This document shows, piece after piece, positions 8,460-10,162 of a stretch of 10,162 nt of DNA. The notes under the pieces were generated by a model. That model saw only the letters and a program-made list of their open reading frames with translations. It was not told the origin of the DNA and ran no database searches. Origin of the DNA: Planococcaceae bacterium UBA3370 (GTDB taxonomy: Bacteria > Bacillota > Bacilli > Bacillales_A > Planococcaceae); contig DEQI01000274.1 of assembly GCA_002360295.1 (NCBI GenBank), positions 1 through 10,162 of the forward strand, read 5' to 3'. Every line of letters begins with the position of its first letter. The first letter of the stretch is position 1. Position numbers and translations under genes: made by a program.

Positions 8460-8492
8460 GAACCACATTGAGTTAAGAGGAGTGTCGTTTTT

Positions 8493-9575
8493 ATGCCCAC
8501 TATTACGTCTATAAGTACATATAAGCCCCCTTATACACTACATCAGGATTATACGGAAAAACTAACAAAGGAATTATTTCAGCAAAAAATCCCTAGACTG
8601 GAGCGACTACTAAACGTCTTTCAAAATGGGGAAATCGAAATACGCCATTTTTGCGTCCCCCCACAGTGGTATCGAACAGAGCATTCTCTGGAGGAACGAA
8701 ATAATCTTTATATTGAATTAGCTACAGAGTACAGTGTACAGGTTATACAAGCTTGTCTTCAAAATGAATCGTTTTTACAGACACCTATTTCACCATCCGA
8801 AATCGATGCGATTATTTTTGTTAGCTCTACAGGAATGTCTACTCCTAGTATTGATGCACGAGTCATGAATCACTTACCTTTTTCAGATCACGTTTCCCGT
8901 ATACCACTTTGGGGTCTTGGATGTGCAGGGGGCGCTGCTGGTATAAGTCGAGCGTTTGATTTTTGTAAAGCCCATCCGACCAAAAAAGCTCTTGTCGTTT
9001 GCGTAGAACTTTGCAGCTTAACATTTCAAGTGAATGACTATTCGAAAAGCAATTTAGTCGGGGCTTCCCTTTTTGCAGATGGAGCTGCTTGTGTGCTCGT
9101 ATGCGGTGATCAGGTAGTCGTCCCTACGAATAAAAAAGGTCCCTCCATCATTACTAGTGCTTCAAAATGGATACCTAACTCTGAACAAGTAATGGGGTGG
9201 CATGTGAAAGACAGTGGTTTACATGTTGTATTTCAAAAAAGTATTCCTGCTATCATTACGAATTGGCTTGGGCCGTTTATAGAGCAGTTTTTAGAAAAAC
9301 AATACTTAACCATAGGTGATGTCAAACATTTCATCGCCCATCCAGGTGGTAAAAAAGTGTTGCAAGCTTATGAAAATACGTTACAGCTCTCCGCTGAACA
9401 AACAGGCATCTCACGTTATATTTTAAAACACTATGGCAATATGTCCTCCCCTACTGTCCTCTACGTGTTAGAGCAATTTATGGCAGATGATAATAAAGCA
9501 GATGAATTCGGTTTACTCGTTGCTCTTGGTCCAGGCTTTTGCGGGGAAGCCGTATTACTACAGTGGGAGGGATAA
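8493..9575 (+). CDS. bpsA: Type III polyketide synthase (chalcone/stilbene synthase family, BpsA-like)
   Basis: This is a homodimeric ketosynthase that extends an acyl-CoA starter with malonyl-CoA and cyclises the chain. The B. subtilis homologue makes triketide alkylpyrones from long-chain acyl-CoAs. The 360 residues are full length for bacterial type III enzymes. The catalytic triad is intact: C144 in WGLGCAGGAAG, H283 in HPGGKKVL and N316 in GNMSSPTV. VSSTGMSTPSID (110-121) is the typical thiolase-fold segment, and the LGPGF motif (345-349) closes the active site. The ATG has GAGGAG ten bases upstream. The stop is one base before the methyltransferase gene, so the two should be co-translated. 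It diverges from lspA and may be under a sigma-E-like promoter. A 3-hydroxy-3-methylglutaryl-CoA synthase or a FabH is excluded by the Cys-His-Asn context. Starter and product cannot be read from sequence. Confidence 0.93.
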   Translation: MPTITSISTYKPPYTLHQDYTEKLTKELFQQKIPRLERLLNVFQNGEIEIRHFCVPPQWYRTEHSLEERNNLYIELATEYSVQVIQACLQNESFLQTPISPSEIDAIIFVSSTGMSTPSIDARVMNHLPFSDHVSRIPLWGLGCAGGAAGISRAFDFCKAHPTKKALVVCVELCSLTFQVNDYSKSNLVGASLFADGAACVLVCGDQVVVPTNKKGPSIITSASKWIPNSEQVMGWHVKDSGLHVVFQKSIPAIITNWLGPFIEQFLEKQYLTIGDVKHFIAHPGGKKVLQAYENTLQLSAEQTGISRYILKHYGNMSSPTVLYVLEQFMADDNKADEFGLLVALGPGFCGEAVLLQWEG

Positions 9576-9576
9576 A

Positions 9577-10107
9577 ATGGTATTTATTGTTGTCATTTCA
9601 CTTGTCATCATACAACGATTAGTTGAAATATTCATTGCTAGACGAAACGAAAAGTGGATGTTTACTCAAGGGGCATATGAGGTTGGGGCTTCTCATTATC
9701 CATATATGCTTGCCCTTCATAGTAGTTTTTTTCTATTTTTAATTGCTGAGGTTATCTTTGATCACACAGGATTATCTCCATTTTTCCCAATTCTACTTGG
9801 TTTCTTTCTTTTTGTACAAGGGCTTCGTATTTGGTGTCTCCGTTCTTTAGGCCGATTTTGGAATACGAAAATTATTATTTTACCTCATGCACAAGTCGTA
9901 AAAAAAGGACCTTATTTATATATGAGGCACCCTAACTACACCATCGTTAGTTTGGAATTTATTTTATTACCTTTCATGTTTGAAGCGTATTTAACTGCGT
10001 TTCTCTTTACACTTTTGAATATGGCCATGTTATCGGTACGCATCCCACTAGAGGAAAGAGCTTTGAGAGAAGCAACTAATTATAGTGAATTATTTGATAA
10101 GAAATAG
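9577..10107 (+). CDS. bpsB: Membrane ICMT-family methyltransferase (BpsB/YpbQ-like)
   Basis: The 176-residue protein resembles the isoprenylcysteine carboxyl methyltransferase family. In B. subtilis the partner of BpsA (BpsB, YpbQ) O-methylates alkylpyrones to methyl ethers, and that role is inferred here from pairing. Hydrophobic segments lie at about 2-20, 43-61, 68-90 and 124-152. The family S-adenosylmethionine region is GPYLYMRHPNY (111-121), with RHPN at 117-120, followed by the acidic EER (159-161) after the last membrane segment. GRFWNTKI (92-99) is another conserved block. The ATG at 9577 has GGGAGG six bases upstream and lies one base after the bpsA stop. A longer in-frame extension back to 9487 would overlap bpsA by 89 bases, adds non-family sequence and lacks a ribosome binding site, so I reject it. 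No terminator with a T run follows. Confidence 0.88.
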   Translation: MVFIVVISLVIIQRLVEIFIARRNEKWMFTQGAYEVGASHYPYMLALHSSFFLFLIAEVIFDHTGLSPFFPILLGFFLFVQGLRIWCLRSLGRFWNTKIIILPHAQVVKKGPYLYMRHPNYTIVSLEFILLPFMFEAYLTAFLFTLLNMAMLSVRIPLEERALREATNYSELFDKK

Positions 10108-10133
10108 CTATACTTTTTGGCTCTTCACTATAA
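10080..10133. repeat. 10-base inverted repeat across the bpsB 3' end
   Basis: TTATAGTGAA (10080-10089) and TTCACTATAA (10124-10133) are perfect inverted repeats 34 bases apart, spanning the bpsB stop. There is no T run after the second arm, so it is not a standard intrinsic terminator, though it could protect the mRNA end. In AT-rich DNA a match of this size can arise by chance. Confidence 0.35.
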
Positions 10134-10162
10134 ACTTGGGATTGATTTCCGCTCTCGCCAGC
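10119..10162. mobile_element. Possible end of a mobile element or dispersed repeat (truncated by window)
   Basis: From 10119 the sequence begins GGCTCTTCAC and becomes more GC-rich towards the edge. GGCTCTT is the typical outer end of ISL3-family terminal repeats as I remember them, and TTGATTTCCGCT resembles a repeat common in Lysinibacillus-like genomes. Only 44 bases are visible: no transposase, second end or target duplication can be seen, so the call is tentative. Confidence 0.35.

Larger units (their letters stand above)
8195..8492. other. 298-base divergent intergenic region between lspA and bpsA
   Basis: No convincing complete gene lies here. The lspA-proximal part (8220-8280) is very AT-rich and must hold the lspA promoter. 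The best minus-strand candidate I found is TTGTTA, 16 bases, TATGTT; an alternative -10 is TAGAAT just downstream. Both are weak. The middle part (8288-8380) is less AT-rich and carries an open minus-strand frame of 30 codons without a start signal, possibly a gene remnant. The bpsA-proximal part holds an inverted repeat (8430-8456) and the putative -10 CATACAAT. There is no clear bidirectional terminator. Confidence 0.6.

Noticed and set aside
8195..8492. T-box or other riboswitch in the lspA upstream region
   Set aside because: ileS-type leaders were considered, but I see no T-box motif (TGGNACCGCG-like), no specifier structure and no terminator hairpin here.
9487..9576. In-frame upstream extension of bpsB giving a 206-residue protein
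   Set aside because: It lies inside the end of bpsA, has no ribosome binding site and adds sequence unlike the methyltransferase family. ATG 9577 has GGGAGG at proper spacing.

Overview
The window looks like a low-GC Gram-positive chromosome of the Bacillales. My best guess is a Lysinibacillus/Solibacillus-type Planococcaceae relative, judged from AT-rich composition, strong GGAGG ribosome binding sites, PyrR-type attenuators, and the order lspA-rluD-pyrR-pyrP-pyrB-pyrC-carA-carB. The genus is inference from gene order and remembered sequence style, not a database match.

From about 8.2 kb down to base 1, everything reads on the minus strand. First comes the lipoprotein signal peptidase gene lspA, overlapping by 4 bases (ATGA) with an RluD-family pseudouridine synthase gene. 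Two bases after that stop begins a near-consensus sigma-A promoter for the de novo pyrimidine operon. Its leader holds a PyrR-binding loop, an antiterminator and an intrinsic terminator. Then follow pyrR (RNA-binding attenuation regulator), pyrP (uracil permease), a second PyrR attenuator, pyrB (aspartate carbamoyltransferase), pyrC (dihydroorotase), carA/pyrAA and the first 420 codons of carB/pyrAB, which runs off the left edge. pyrB, pyrC, carA and carB are packed with 1-base gaps or short overlaps. Together they convert glutamine, bicarbonate and aspartate to dihydroorotate. pyrK, pyrD, pyrF and pyrE would be expected beyond the left edge. When UMP is plentiful, PyrR should bind the two loops and favour termination before pyrR and again before pyrB. 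The third attenuator that B. subtilis has between pyrR and pyrP is missing: only 22 bases separate the two genes.

From 8.49 kb to the right edge the strand switches. Two plus-strand genes form an operon with a 1-base gap: a type III polyketide synthase with an intact Cys-His-Asn triad, and a small membrane methyltransferase of the isoprenylcysteine carboxyl methyltransferase (ICMT) type. The pair matches B. subtilis BpsA/BpsB, which make alkylpyrones and O-methylate them. It sits where ylyA and ileS lie upstream of lspA in B. subtilis, so this junction is rearranged relative to that species. Upstream of the synthase is a perfect 7-base inverted repeat whose right arm overlaps CATACAAT, a sequence identical to the usual sigma-E (mother-cell) -10 element. 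The last 44 bases start with GGCTCTT and may be the end of a mobile or dispersed repeat.

I saw no tRNA, rRNA, CRISPR array or complete insertion sequence. Most of the window is ordinary core metabolism. The parts worth a second look are the 8.2-8.5 kb junction, the possible sporulation control of the polyketide operon, and the reduced attenuator set.
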